Positions 13,701 through 28,278 are shown, numbered from the stretch's first letter. The stretch is DNA of 64,000 nt from Centroberyx gerrardi (GCF_048128805.1 NC_136001.1:5710001-5774000), one strand, 5' to 3'. Notes: generated from the letters alone by a model not told the origin. Program-made: numbers and translations.

Positions 13701-16700
13701 GTCTGAGTATGGCCAATTACACAGTAACCTACATTTGGAAACAAATCTAACTCATCACACTATTCACTTTTACTTAGAACGTTACTGAATGGATCTACAG
13801 CCACACCTCTCTTTTTCTAGCATGCTTGTTATATATTTAGTCATTATTTGCACACAGCCAGTTCTCCAGGGGACCTCCATGATGGATGATAGGAGATTTG
13901 TGATGCAACTGCAAAGCCTCTATTGAGCATGTTTTTTTGTATTTAAATAAACGAGCGTCTCTTCCCTATGCACCAGACCCCGTCAACATCGAGGGCAACG
14001 CAGAGTCGGCTCGCGTGATTGGCCTGATGCCCTGGATGGATTATGAGTTTCAGGTCATCGCCAGCAACATCCTGGGCAGCGGAGAGCCCAGCATGCCCTC
14101 ACACACCATTCGCACACAGCAAGCAGGTGAGGGGTCAAAGGTTACATACAGTGCACACACTCCTTGACATACTCAGTAGGGCCGCTGAGGTGTAGCCGAC
14201 GGTTAGTGGCCACCGGCAGCCACTTTGCATTTAGCCTGCGTTTGCCCTTGGTCCGGCTACCAGCACCACGGGACCATTATAGTTACAAATGCTGTGTGAT
14301 TCAAACCACGACTTGAAAAGGATCCAATTCAAATGCCAAAGAAGCTTAGGAGCAGTGATATAGCGGTGAATAAAAACATAAACTGTGACCTCCAGTTGGT
14401 GATCATCATGAGGCAGCCACCAATACAACCAAACCACCAAACAAAAATCAATTCTATTTCCAGAAAAGTGTTAATTTTGTTTTCTCCCCTTAAAAAGGCC
14501 ATATCACCTTTCATATACTGTGATTTACATCAGTTTGACACTACTTACTCTGATATATACTATGAATTTATGTTCTAAAGATCTAGGTCAGCACATAAAA
14601 AGGTGGGTAAACTTAGTTAAGTGGGTTTACCCACCCCACTACATCTATTTATTAATGATGCTTAGGAGAGAGTTGACACTAACATCACACCACCGTATAC
14701 CTGCAGTATCAACCCTTTTACAGAGAGAGGTTTGGGCTCTACTAACATGTCACAATTCCAGGTGCAGCACAAAAGCAAGTGGGTGTTCAGCCTTGGAACA
14801 CCCACAAATGCATATGCAATTAGACCAAACCGCAAAAAACAGCGCACACAGATCAACCCATGATTTCAGGCGCAAAATGCCCTGTGCGCCGTCTTAGTGG
14901 ATCAGAAAACAAGGTTTTAGCACCCGCAATGTGATTTGCACCAGCGCAAACCTTTAGTAGATCCCGGCCTTAGTCGTGTACATTGTTAGGATTTGGATGA
15001 CAGACTTCTTTACTTTTGTCATTTGTTATCTTCATTGCCACATGCAAAGTAATGCAAAGTTATAATGGCAAAGTGTCAGAAGGTGTTTGAATGGAGTTGT
15101 TTTAAATAGAACCAGTACAGATCCTGTCCAGGCCCACGGCGTGTGTGTTGAACTCCACTAGCTGCGGCCACACTGATCCGTCGGAAAACGGACAGAATTA
15201 TTGACGGATAGATTTCTGTCCATTGGGCTGTTTGGGAACGTCAACATGGTGGAGAGGCAGAAATACAGCAGCCTAGCTTCGCTCATAAGGGAGCTACTTC
15301 ATAGAAGAAATAAGAAACAGACTATACAGTATAAATGAAGTAAGAAACTGACCTGGAAAACTTCCAGTCATCCCAACGTTATACCAGGCTTTCTCTGTTT
15401 TATCTTTGTTTTGGTTGTGCCGTTGTGTCTGTGATCGCCACTATTTTTTCCAAAACAAACGTAGGAATGCATCTGATTTGCCAACAGATGGTGACGAATC
15501 CGTCCGTCCAAAAAAAGTTCTACTGGGTTGAACCCTCTGTCTGTCAAAACCTCTTTTTTTTTTTTTTTACAAGGGAATGACAATATTTTGGTTCACTGAA
15601 AGCAGAATATCTTGAATGTGCAATATCTTTTGAAAGCAGAATGTGTAGTTCCAGTCAGTGATTTTTAGGGATGGGACGATATGTGGAAATTCAATATATC
15701 GCAATACAAAAATGTGACACTAGGCAGAAAAATAAATGGTGATATTAGCTCCGTTTTATTCTGCTGTAGTAATCACAAATGAGACGGCTTGCCCATCGCA
15801 ATTTCATAAGCTCTCCATCCAAATTATATTATTTACATTTTGTAATGACATTTACATTCTAGCAAGCCAATGCCATTGCTAGAAATATTTGTGGCTCAGA
15901 AATAAACATAATTCTGCACAGTCAGACTTTGTTGTCACTGAACATTTATTTATTACATCATATCATGGTTGTATTGAATCGTGAACCTCATATCACGTAT
16001 CAAATCATATTGTGAGATAATCATACGCTTCCATCCCTAGTGACTTTCCCATATATCACATCTACAGTATATGATGTATGGCAACATCATATATCTGAAT
16101 TTAATTATATATATCTGTATACCAGCATATATGTATATCATTATATCTGCCCCTCAGCTCCCACAGTGGCCCCCAGTGGACTAGGAGGAGGAGGAGGGGA
16201 CCGCAATGAACTCATCATTACTTGGACAGTGAGTAGGCAGCCTGGAGGAGTGTGTGTGTGTGCCTGTGTGTGTGTTCTGTGACATGCCAATATCACAGCC
16301 AATGCTTTCTGACTGTATTGAGGCTCCATTTGTCTCTGTCGAAGTTCACGTCCAGTTTTCTCCTGAATCCTCCAGCCCATGGCCAGAGAGTACCAGAACG
16401 GCGATGGCTTCGGCTACATCCTGGCATTCCGGAAGAAGGACACCCCGTCGTGGACGGTGGCGCCCGTCCCGCACGTGGAGTCGTCGCGGTACGTCTACTC
16501 CAACCAGAGCCTGGCGCCTTACTGCCCCTTCGAGGTGAAGATCAAGGCCTACAACCGCCGAGGAGAAGGTCCCTTCAGCCAGATTGCTGTGGTGCATTCT
16601 GCAGAGGAAGGTGAGTCCTGGTCCTCCTCTAACTCTCCTGTTTCTACAGACGTTCCACTGTCATGGTTTGCTGGTATAACCGTACCCCCCTTCACCCCTT

Positions 16701-18518
16701 CACCCCTTCCTTTAAACCAGGATTTGTATTGTATCGTATTAATTTGAAGAATTTTATGGAGAAGCTTACTTGTTAATTGTACATATTTTAGTGGTAGTTT
16801 ATGGGCTTTGTTAGGGCATGGTAATGTACTGTAACTACTCAGCCAGTTTTCCCACCTGCAGTATTTGCTGTCACCATTAGAGGGCAGCCACAACTTGGGA
16901 GTAGATTTACCATAGTCAACACATTCATGAATTCATATTTCAAATGTCATAAACATGAGTAACATTCGGAATGAACATGGCTCCCACAGCACTGACAGCT
17001 TGTTTCTGTTATGAAAACATTAAGAGAGTTTACATTGTATATTATACAGTACTGTGCAAAAGTCAGAGACCACCCTTTCGTTCATTTAATTTCCAGTCAA
17101 AATGGCCATTAAGTGCAAGTAATTAATTTTTCAGTGTCAGAAAAAAATGCAGGAGACATATTTAACACAAAATTACCCAAAAGCCTCCACAACTAAATAT
17201 AATATCATTTTTTTCAGTATTTAGTGTGTCACCCTTTGCCTTTATTACAGCTTCCATTCTTTCCGGGAGACTTTTTTTCAGATCTGAAGCGAGAGTGGAG
17301 CTTGTTTCTTTCCAATCTCTCAAAGAAGAAGCATTAAGTGCTGTCCATCTGATTGTGATTTCGGTGGTCTATCAGGTCTTTGCATGGTTGAACCTCTGTT
17401 TTTTCACTTATTTTCACCTTCCTTATGCAAGTGTATTGTCTTCCATCAAATCAGAGAGATGAGAGAAATGTGCGAGGCAGCTCAGGTGTGTTTGGGCCGT
17501 TTGTGTGAATGTTAGTGTCGCTGTTGAAGGGAAAGTGTGCTAACATGATGTCAGGGACACTTTGGGAACAACTTTTTTTGGTTTTAAGACTGGAAGGATG
17601 GAAGAGTTAAAGTGACAGTAGGGTGCACAAAAGTAAAGAGTGGACAAATTAAATACTGATAGATTTGATATTATACTTAGAGTTGGAGGCTTTTGTGTAA
17701 TTTTGTTAAATATGTTTCCTGCGTTATTTTTTGACACCAAAAAATAAATAATCTGTACCGATTGACCGGAAATTAAATTATCAAAATGTTGGTCTCTGAC
17801 TTTTGCTGATAAAATATTTGGGTGATTGTACCTTACAGCATCAATTTACTGTACATTCTCTGTTCTGCAACAACCTTACTGTATAGACAGAGATGCATAG
17901 GCAGCAGAGAATGAGGAGTCAGTTTGCCAGCTTCAATAGACCACCCAGTTGGTGATGGCAATACGCAAACTCAGCTGACCATCAGCTGATCTGGAGCTGT
18001 ACTGACACTCCAAATGTCCGAACAGCTTCATTGACAGTAAAAACAAAAATAAAATGGTACAATAATAGTAACTAAAAATATTGTTACTATGTTACAGGAA
18101 CAGTGACCACAATGTCAGCTTTCAATACAGCTGTATTGACCTGCTGCATGTTGTCAGCAACAGCCATGCAGGCTTTCTAACAGCTTTGCATTAAGAGTTG
18201 TGCACATACTCTACAGTGAACAGCATCTGAAATGTGTTCAAATGGCTGTTTCTTTGATAATTTAAATATTTCAAAATGACCATTGCATACTCTATTTTGA
18301 GAATTATTTTTTTGCTTGATGGCATGATTTGATGACCATTTCATTTTAAAATGGAACAAACCCAATGTTCTGACGCATCTTTGCATATGTATATATGCTA
18401 TATGTGCTTTTGAGCCCACAATAATGTGTATCAAACTTTGCATAAAGAGTTTTTTACCTAATCTAGGAGTTTGCTTACAGCAATACCAACAACTTCACAG
18501 GTGTCTCTGTATCTATGC

Positions 18519-18573
<55 letters not shown>

Positions 18574-21500
18574 TGTACCTTCATGACAGTAAAGAGTTTG
18601 CAGAAACAGTGATGGTTATTTGTTGCCACCTAGTGGTTGAATCAGATTCACTGGAGACAGACTAGTGTCCTAGTCTTTTACCTTCACTTGACTGATTTTC
18701 TAGACAAGCACTCTTACTCTGACATGAGTAAAATGTAACTAATTAGCAGTACTTCATCACAAATAAATTATTTCACAACTCTGTCCACCTCTGATAGCAA
18801 ATGATAACAAAAGAAACACCAAAAGCTTAAGTTAGTGCCAACACTTTTATTGAAACACAGATAAACATCGAAGCCTCAGAACCCTCCTAGAGAATGTTTT
18901 CTTCAAGATGAATGCAATATGCTTGAAGATGTCACACCTGTCCGCCAATTTGACGTGCCTGAATTCTCAACTTCTGTTTCATCAGATTCATCAAGCCCTT
19001 CACTTGTATCAAGTACTGGCCAAAGATTTGCACACAGATGTGAACAAAGATGAGAAGAACCTAATAATGGGGTGCTTAGGCTTCTTTGGAGGCAGAGGAG
19101 GCGAGGCATTCTCTGTGCCGACCGCTTCATTTCCAGAGACCGATTCCTCATGGCCACAGGTTGGAGCATTGCTGCATTTTCTGGCCTTCTTTGATTTGCG
19201 GAAGAGCTTCTTCACTCCTCTCAGGAAACTGAAAGTTTTTCCTTCAGTCTTGGAGGAATCAGCCGTGGGAGAATCAGCTGTGGGTGAATCAGCTGTGGGA
19301 GAATCAGCCGTGGGAGAATCAGCTGTGGGTGAATCAGCTGTGGGAGAATCAGCTGTGGGAGAATCAGCTGTGGGAGAATCAGCCGTGGGAGAATCAGCCA
19401 TCTGCAGCTGAGTTTTCATGGCCTTGGCAATAATATCATCGATAGCCGGATCCTGAGATGCCATGGTGGCCTGCAGCAGCTTTTCAGTGCCGAACTCCTG
19501 ACAAAGATCATTGAACACAGCCATGTGGATCTCTTTAACACTAATCTCCGGGTGGGAAAAACTAATTCTGCCATTTATTTCTGCCACTGACATCTCTGTC
19601 AGACATTTGGCCATTTCTTCCACTTGGCTCAATGATATCTGGCCAGTGCTAGCGATGCACCTTAGCAGCCTCACAAGCAGGGCAGTAACCAAGAATCTGT
19701 CCACAGAGCTAATCACTGACGTCACTGTCGACTCAGAAGTGGTTGTGGCCAAACTGTCTGGTTCAGAAACAATGTCAATGCTATCCTCTGAACATTTGGT
19801 CAAAGTTTTTGAGAACAAATACTCAATTTCAGCCATTGTAGCTGACACCTGATCGTCACCTGATGACTCCATGGTGAACCAGAGGGTGCACTGCTGTAAG
19901 AAACGCCTGACTGCATCCTTTGTGATGGAATAAAGGAATTCATGTGAAAGGCGTGAGTCAGTGGCTTCCCCTTTCTTCATTACCTTTAAGATGAAGTTGT
20001 CAAACAGACACTCTCCCACTGGCATTGTGGAACATTTACAGATCCGTTTACTCATCAAGAGATAGTAGATGTTATCGATGAGCTTCTGTGAAATTCTACT
20101 GAGCTCGCCACTGGAGGTGACATTCTCCAGGCTTTCGGAGAAAGGTGGTGCCCAGCTGTCTGTTTGTGCTCCCAGGTTTCCATCCTCTACCTTGAATATC
20201 TCCCCCACCAGACTGTCAACATTGTCAATGATAGCCTGCATGTTGTCATAACTTCCGTTATCAATGACTGTAGTTATGCTGAAAGGAGAAACCAGAAGAG
20301 GGGTCTTGGGAAACTCTGACTTGCTATAGATGGGCACTATTGGCCTATCAGTAATCACAAAGGCATTTCTATGGCCCAAGTGTGGTTTATGATACTTGCT
20401 CTTTAGTTCCTCCACCATGTGACAGATGTAATCTTTGGCAAACTTGCAAAATCCGCTTTTACATCTTTGGCGGTCAGCAAGAGCAATTTCTTGAGAAGGT
20501 GAGGACTGTGAGGCATAAAAGGCCTTCAACTTAGTCTCCACCGACCTTAATGAATGGGTAGCACATGGGAAAATTCTATTACCTGTATTCTTGTCTTCGG
20601 TCTTTGTCTCATCAGATCCCGAAGCATCAATCTGGTCAACAGCCTGCAGGTCTTGAACAATTGTTTTCACAATGTCAGACGCTGCAGCATCAGCACACAA
20701 ATAAGTGCTGAATGGCAGCACAGCAGATGTGGCCTCTGAAAGAGTCACACTACTTCCACTGGCCTGCTTGACAAGAATGTCACTCACAGCTTTGGTGGCT
20801 GTGGTGAAAAAGGTATCTGATCCCAATTCCTCCATGTTTCTTACGGGCTTCAAAACCTTCAGATGTGGGCACTGGCTCTCTATTATAGCCAAGCAACTCT
20901 TCAATATGGCAGCAACATGAACCACCATTTCATGGAGAGCACTGGTGCGAGAGATGCTGCCACTCACAAACACAACAGGCTCCTCAGACTCCAAAATGGG
21001 GTTCTGGATGGCCACAGACAGGACAGAGTCTACCTTCTGTTCCACCTCTCTCGCAACCAACTGGGTCAGTTTCTCTGAGTTCACAGATCTCTGCCCCTGG
21101 ACCTCTAGAGCATCAGCAAAGCACTGCTGAAGAGAATCTCCAAGGCTGACAAGGATCCACTCCACAGGCACGTAGTAGAACTCCCTCAGCCTCTGAAAAG
21201 ATATAGGACTATGTCCTCTCCGCAGGATAACTCTTTCATAGACCCTGAGGTAGCTGTAAACACAAGGCATTACAAGTTTCAGGATAGACATGGAGACCAA
21301 CTGAATGATCTCCATGCACATGTTGGCCAGCACAGTCCTAATTGCAGAGTCAACTCTGCCAGCTGCCATCATCCTCCACTGCTCTGCAGTCAGTTTGTCC
21401 AGGAATGCTGTAACTAGTGGGCAGAGCTTCTCTGGATTAATCCCTGGGACTTTCATGCTGCCCAGTGTGTCCACTTTGGGGCGTTTGTGTTTGTGGGTTG

Positions 21501-24500
21501 AATGCTGCTCATTCTCATTCTCCATGTTCACTCTTGATTCTTCATCTTCATTCTCCATGTTCACTCTTGATTCTTCATCTTCATTTTCCATCGTTTCCCA
21601 CGCAGTTCTGACACAGACAGCCCGTATATAAAGACTCTAGGCAAGTGCCACGTCACCGTTCGTCATGAATCGAACGTGACGTCACAATCCCGTCTGGTCA
21701 ATAGAGCTGGAATGTTCGCATTAATTTTAGCCATAGGAAATAGCCATAACGTGTTTACAGTGTAATTTAGTTTTACCGTCAGCTGTCAGATTGTGAAACG
21801 ACTGTATGTGTTCCTGTAAATACCATCAGTCCATCTATTTTCAGCTTCATCGTTAAGAAAAAGTTTTTTATTGCTGAGTTCCTTGTCAAAACCCAGTTGT
21901 GTGGCGTTGCAGTTGGACGATATTGCAGAAGACCGCCGCAGCAATTAAACAAGGAAGTGTGTGAGCAACGCCAGTAAAAACGTATCAAATCGATTATTAT
22001 GACTGAAATGTTGTGTGATAATTGTTCAATCGCAGTCATTTAAAGGTATGTGAAACTTAAGCGAGAGTGTTATTGTGTTGAAAGGACATCGCTTTTTGGA
22101 TTCAGCTGTTGGAGGGAGCAGTGGTTGACAAGGACTCATATCACCTGCATCACCCAACACCAGTGTTGGGGGTAACGCGTTACATAGTAACATAGTTACA
22201 TAGTAAACAGTGTTGGAGGTAGTAACGCGATACAGTAATCAGATTACTTTTTGTGGTAACTAGTAATTTAACGCGTTAGTTTTTTAATTTATGTAATCCG
22301 TTATTAGTTACTTTGTCAAAGTTACATTTAGCTACTTTTATTTTTCTTTCAAATTGTTAAATCCTTAGTGCAAATTAAAAAAAAAAAAAGGTATTACGCT
22401 AAATGATGTTATGAAAAGCAGACTACACAGCAGGGTGCGGTGGAGGCTTGTAGGTTACAATTCGCTTTAGGAATGAACACACCAATGACCTGCAGAACCT
22501 GGAAATATTCACATTACTTTGAACTGATCGAAGAAACGGGTAGGAACATTATTGTTAACTGTAAGTTTAGCTTTCACTATCAAACCTGAAGATTTGAATG
22601 GAAAGCTTGTGAGCGCAGTCTGCCGTTTATTTTGAGACCAGACCGGATCATTTTACCGCATTATTAACATGAGATGTCACCAGAGGGGCTCCGTACTTTT
22701 TTATAGAGAGGAACACAGAGCCCCAGTGTTTCACAGTGTTGATAAAGTCAAAATCACCTGCGGTTGTGATGCAGTGACGGCAGAAAGGCATCCAGTCGGT
22801 CCAAGCCCCCTGAGTATTTACTGTGGAACCAGGTAACTGAAAGCTGCCTTGATGTTTTCTTTAGACAGCTTGTTACTTCAGGCTGTGTCCCAAACGTGAT
22901 GATTAGTGATGATTTCTGTACAATAATAGTGATGACATCAGCAGAAGACATATTTTAAAGGCATGCTTTTAAGTGGCTAACGTTAAAGTAGCCTACTCTA
23001 ACGCGTATAGGTTACATAACATGGGCTAAAGGATAGAGCAAGTCAGCCAGGAGAATGAAAAATATGATTTCTGGTCAGAACTTTCAAGATAAAACCCCAA
23101 ATAAAACCAACATGTGCTGCAATGTTTTGAGGCCTGAATGCATTCCTATTGGCCAGTCAGCCGGTTGTTGTCAACCCAGAGGGCATTCCCCGTATCCTCA
23201 AGGTTCAAGTTTGTCTGCACCTCCAGACAAAATATACAACCATTAACCTGAAGGTGCTGACGTTAACTAGTGACGTTGCAAGTTAGAGAATAGCACTGAC
23301 TGCAATGTTAACTGTAAGCTATGCTAACTGTTGTTCTCACATTTATGAGCTGGTTATTCAACTGCCATATTCTTTTTCCAAGTTTTGTCAGTCATGTCAT
23401 ATTGTGGGCATGCTCACAGTGAGGTCAGACTTCCTGGGTAGAAAACACCTGTGCATCCTCTTGTATTGGGGCTAGGATTTACACAAAAAGGCATTTTGTG
23501 CCAAATCAGATCTCTGGAATTTGCTACACATGCTATTGGCACTTTGTATTTGTGCCTCAGTGGTTTACAGTGTCGCCTCCCTAGAAGGAGGTCCCGGCCT
23601 CCTGGCCCCTGCATGTGTTTACCATTCACTGTAATGTAATCCCAAAGTTGACATATACAGTATGTAAATGATAAGAACATTCAGTCACTACTGAAACTTT
23701 TGAGAATTTGCCAATTTGGGCTGGAACCCTTCCAAATATCCATTTCGATCTAGTCATTTGTCAAGTCAGTTGATCTTCCCAGCCTTGCTTTGTGACCCAT
23801 ACCTGATGTTCACCTGCTCTTGTCCACATGTATTCTGTGACTTTATTTTTTCTTTTGCAAACTGTGCGTGGACATCTCAATTGTCACTTTTAGGTAGCCT
23901 ATATTATGTATTGGTACTGTCTGTATTGATTACTGTGTTTATTACTGATAGTATATGGATGGCCTCTGTGCCCCTTTTTGTACGTGTGGTTATCTCTACC
24001 TTTAGACCATATAGTTTTTATATTTATATAGTACTGTGCAAAAGTCAGAGACCACCCTTTCATTTATTTAATTTACAGTCAAAATGGCAAAAGTTTTTTT
24101 TGTTTTTCAGTGTCAGAAAAAAATGCAGGAAACATATTTAACACAAAATTTCACAAAAGCATCCACAACTAAATCATTTTTTTCAGTATTTTATGTGTCC
24201 GCCCTTTTGCCTTTCTTACAGCTTCCATTCTTTCCGGGAGACTTTTTCAGATCTGAAGCAGGATTGCAGCTTGTTGTTTTTTTCCCTCTCTCAGGTTTTG
24301 CACGGTGGAACTCCTGTTCTTTCACTTATTTTCCTTTGACTTTCACCTTCCTTATGCAAGTGTATTGTCTTCCATCAAATCACATCAGAAATGTTGCCTT
24401 TAGCCATTTCAGAGGCACATGAGAGAGAAATGTGCGAGGCAGCTCAGGTGTGTTTGGGCCGTTTGTGTGAATGTTAGTGTCGCTGTTGAAGGGAAAGTGT

Positions 24501-27343
24501 GCTAACATGATGTCAGGGACACTTTGGGAACAACTTTTGTTGGTTTTAAGACTGGAAGGATGGAAGAGTTAAAGTGACAGTAGGGTGCACAAAAGTAAAG
24601 AGTGGACAAATTAAATACTGATAGATTTAATATTATACTTGGAGGCTTTTGTGTAATTTTGAATGACTGGAAATTAAGTAAATGAAAGGGTGGTCTCTGA
24701 CCTTTGCACAGTACGGTATATTTTGAGCCCTTCACCTCCCCCTGTATATTCACAGAGCCCACGGTCGGACCGCCAAATCTCAACGCCACAGCGCTGACCG
24801 CCTTTGAGATCCAGGTGTCATGGGAACCTGTCCAGCAGCTCAGCGCCAACGGCATCCTCAGAGGATACGAGGTGAGGACCGGCATTTACCCATCTTTACG
24901 CTTATCCAACATCTTTCTATCTGTCCCTGTACCCTCTTAGTCCCACCTTACATGCACTAACCTGCGTTAACCCTAACCCTAGATCAAAAATGCATAAAAG
25001 CGTCAAAGGTCCAATCATCCAAATCATCAGAGACGTATTTGATCACATTAATGACAGTGTAAATGAGTCTCTAATCCACATGCACACACTATGGAAATGA
25101 AAATAAAACAGTCGGCGGCGGGCGTCTTGTATAGTAACTTACTTGTCAAAAATGGATTGTCAGGATACTGATGGATGGGGAACAACTGAGGCAAGGAGTT
25201 AACTGTCAGTTTGAAAGGACGTACCAGAGGAAGTGATGTGTGCAGCAGTCTGTGTTTTGGCAAGGAAAAGAGAAATTCAATTTTAACGTATACAGGAGGC
25301 ACAGTATAATGTTAGGTGTAAATGTAGTCCAGCTAAATCGTATCTAGACACATTTGGATATGAGGTGCGGGTTCATTCCTTTTCTACTGCTTCAGGTTGA
25401 TTTCTGATCTAAAACTGCTCTATTAGTCTCACCGAGAACACACTGGAAAGAATTCATAGGCCCCAATGAATCATCTATGGTGGCACATGGGGGGGACAGT
25501 AGTCACTTTCATTCGACAACTCGACAAATAAAATGAGAATAGGTTGAAAAGCAAAAATAAAAGGTACTCATTATTATTTTTTGCCCCCTCACTTTCAATA
25601 TCACTGCCATTTTATGAATTTTCAAGGGCATTTTTTCCCCGACGCCCCCGTTCATTTCTGACCGCGCCACAGGGAGCATTTGACGGTGTCTTTGTTTTGT
25701 CTGGAAGCCACAGCAAAGAAAAACAAACTCAAACCTTGGTCTCGAGGACAAAGGTATTTGGGACCATGGCACTCTGGCCAGCACCAGCAGATCTCATGTT
25801 CAGCCATAATAACTTTATTAGGTTTAATCAGTCTCATAAGGCCGCCTTCTGAAGCTGCCCTCGTGCAAGCTTACCTCGTCAGCTTTGATTGTTTTTTATC
25901 CGCAGACTGATAATATTGTTTATCACTTTATTAGCGCCGGGCTGGTGTTGTCATGTTAGGCCTGTTGTCTGTGGGGAAAGTTGAGCTGATGGTTTTATTT
26001 TCTTCCTTGATGAAGCTAGAGACTTTGATCTCATGAAAGAGCCATTAAAACTAATACTGAAGTCACATTGACATTCACTTACAATTATTACTGGAATTAG
26101 ATTAAATGCTATGTATTTCTTATACTCTTTTGGTTTTTATTGTATATTAGTGACTTTGTTGAGAGGTAATTAGTCTAAGGGAGGTCTTAAGTCCCAGAAT
26201 TATAATTCTTCTACATTTGGGGTGGTTAACGGTTAGAGAAGCTGGCCAATAAGCAGAGGGTTGCCGGTTGAAAACCCTGGACTAGTAACCTCAAAAACTA
26301 CCGTCAAAGGTAACGCTTTATTTTCCAGGTCCACAATTTCCTAATAATTTCCTAGAAGGGAACTGTTAATTTCTTCGGAAGTTTCCTTGAAAGAACCATG
26401 AAATTATGTTCTAATTACAGGAAAAATAGAGAAAGAGTTCAATGGTAGTTGTAAGTTCCGTTTCCAAGACAGAAAAAAAATTAGAAATTAACTAAAATGA
26501 ATTAAGAATTCAACAAATAACTATAGTATATAATTATATGAATAATGACTTCATATAATTGACCTCTGTCTATCATTATTTTTCCAGTAAATGGTTAATA
26601 GTTTTGCAGTTCTTTTCCAAGAAATTCTTTTAGAAATGTTCAGTATTTTATCGACTCCACCAGACTGCTTACATTTTCTGTATAACTACTACATCATTTC
26701 ATGCTTCTTTCCAGGAATCTTCCTAAGAAATGAACAGTTCCTTTCAAGGAAATGATTAGGAAATTGTGGACCCAGAAAATAAAGCATTACCCCCCAACTG
26801 CTCCAGTAATAATAGATATATTTCAAAAAGAGAAGCATTTGGACCAGAACAGTCAGATGCAGTTGTGCAGTAAGTGTACCAAACGGTCTCGCGGCGTCAT
26901 GTGTGTCCTCAGATCCGCTACTGGCGGCAGCATGAGCGGGAAGCGGCGGCAGACCGGGTGCGGACAGCAGGACTGGAAACCACAGCGCGGGTGTCGGGAC
27001 TTCGACCCAGCACTCGATACCACGTCGCCATCCTGGCCTACAACAGCGCTGGCACCGGGCCACCCTCGCCACGCACCACCGTCACCACCAGGAGGCCACG
27101 TATGGCTCACACATACAGACACACACACATAGTACATATACACGCATACTGACAGTATATATACCCTACACACACATACAGTACATATACCCAAATACAC
27201 TGCATATACAGTACATATACACACATATACACAACACACACACACACACACACACACCAGGAATCAGCACCTCAGGCACCTCCTGTCTTCATGATCATAT
27301 GAGTAACATAACTAGGTTACATGACCCATGCCCCCCCCCCCCC

Positions 27344-27380
<37 letters not shown>

Positions 27381-28219
27381 CTGGCCAGAATGGATTATCC
27401 CTATCAGCTGTCGAGCCCAGTGGGTCTTCTCACTACCAGCAGTCTGGAGGGGCAGCACATACCTACTAGCTCCTGGGCCCAAAGGCTGTAAATGTATTCA
27501 GCAGGAGGATTTGGGAGTGTTAGCAATATGGTGTCTATGTCAGAGCAGCACAGTCACTCCTCTGCCTGGAGCCACATCAGCATGTACTGATGCCTTGGTC
27601 CACTCACTGTCAAAATACGGCGCACGCATCATTATGTCAAGTTATGCAAGTTATAGTTACCATACCATGCTGCTGTTTCTCCAACTCTGTTTGATGCTTT
27701 CCTACTATTCAGGTATATATTTTATTCTAATCAGGCAGTGGAGAGTAAGCCCACCTAAACTCAGCTCCATCCCCTCTTAATGTGTGGAATAGAGTTTACC
27801 ACCTTTATTTAGCCTGACATGAAGATTTATTGCATAAAATCATAGCTTCAGTACAACAGTATTAGTATCAAACTGATGTAAGATCAATTCAGAAGATAGG
27901 GTCATTTAACATTAAGGCTTTTCTGAAAATGTAATGGATTTTTGTTATTATTGGCGGTTGTTTGCCTTGCGAGGATCACCGACTGGAGGTCATAGTTTAC
28001 CCTCCTTTTTATTTACCAACTGGTTATAATGAAAAAGATTTTATTTAATCTCGTCTGCAAATTTTGCTTCTTTCACCTACCTTTTCAGCTCCTAATCGTC
28101 CTCCAGGCAATGTGTCATGGAAGACTGATGGCTCATGGGTAACGGTGAGGTGGGACCATGTGAAAGCCATGCACAACGAGTCAGCTGTACTGGGCTACAA
28201 AGTGAGTGCTGTCCATCCA

Positions 28220-28278
<59 letters not shown>

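Noticed and set aside
18908..19411. Plus-strand open frame with an ESAVG repeat
   Set aside because: It is the shadow of the 15-bp VNTR of the minus-strand gene; the opposite frame is far longer and has promoter and polyadenylation signals.
26853..27257. Minus-strand frame over the FNIII-3 exon and CA repeats
   Set aside because: It mirrors a true exon on the plus strand and low-complexity sequence.
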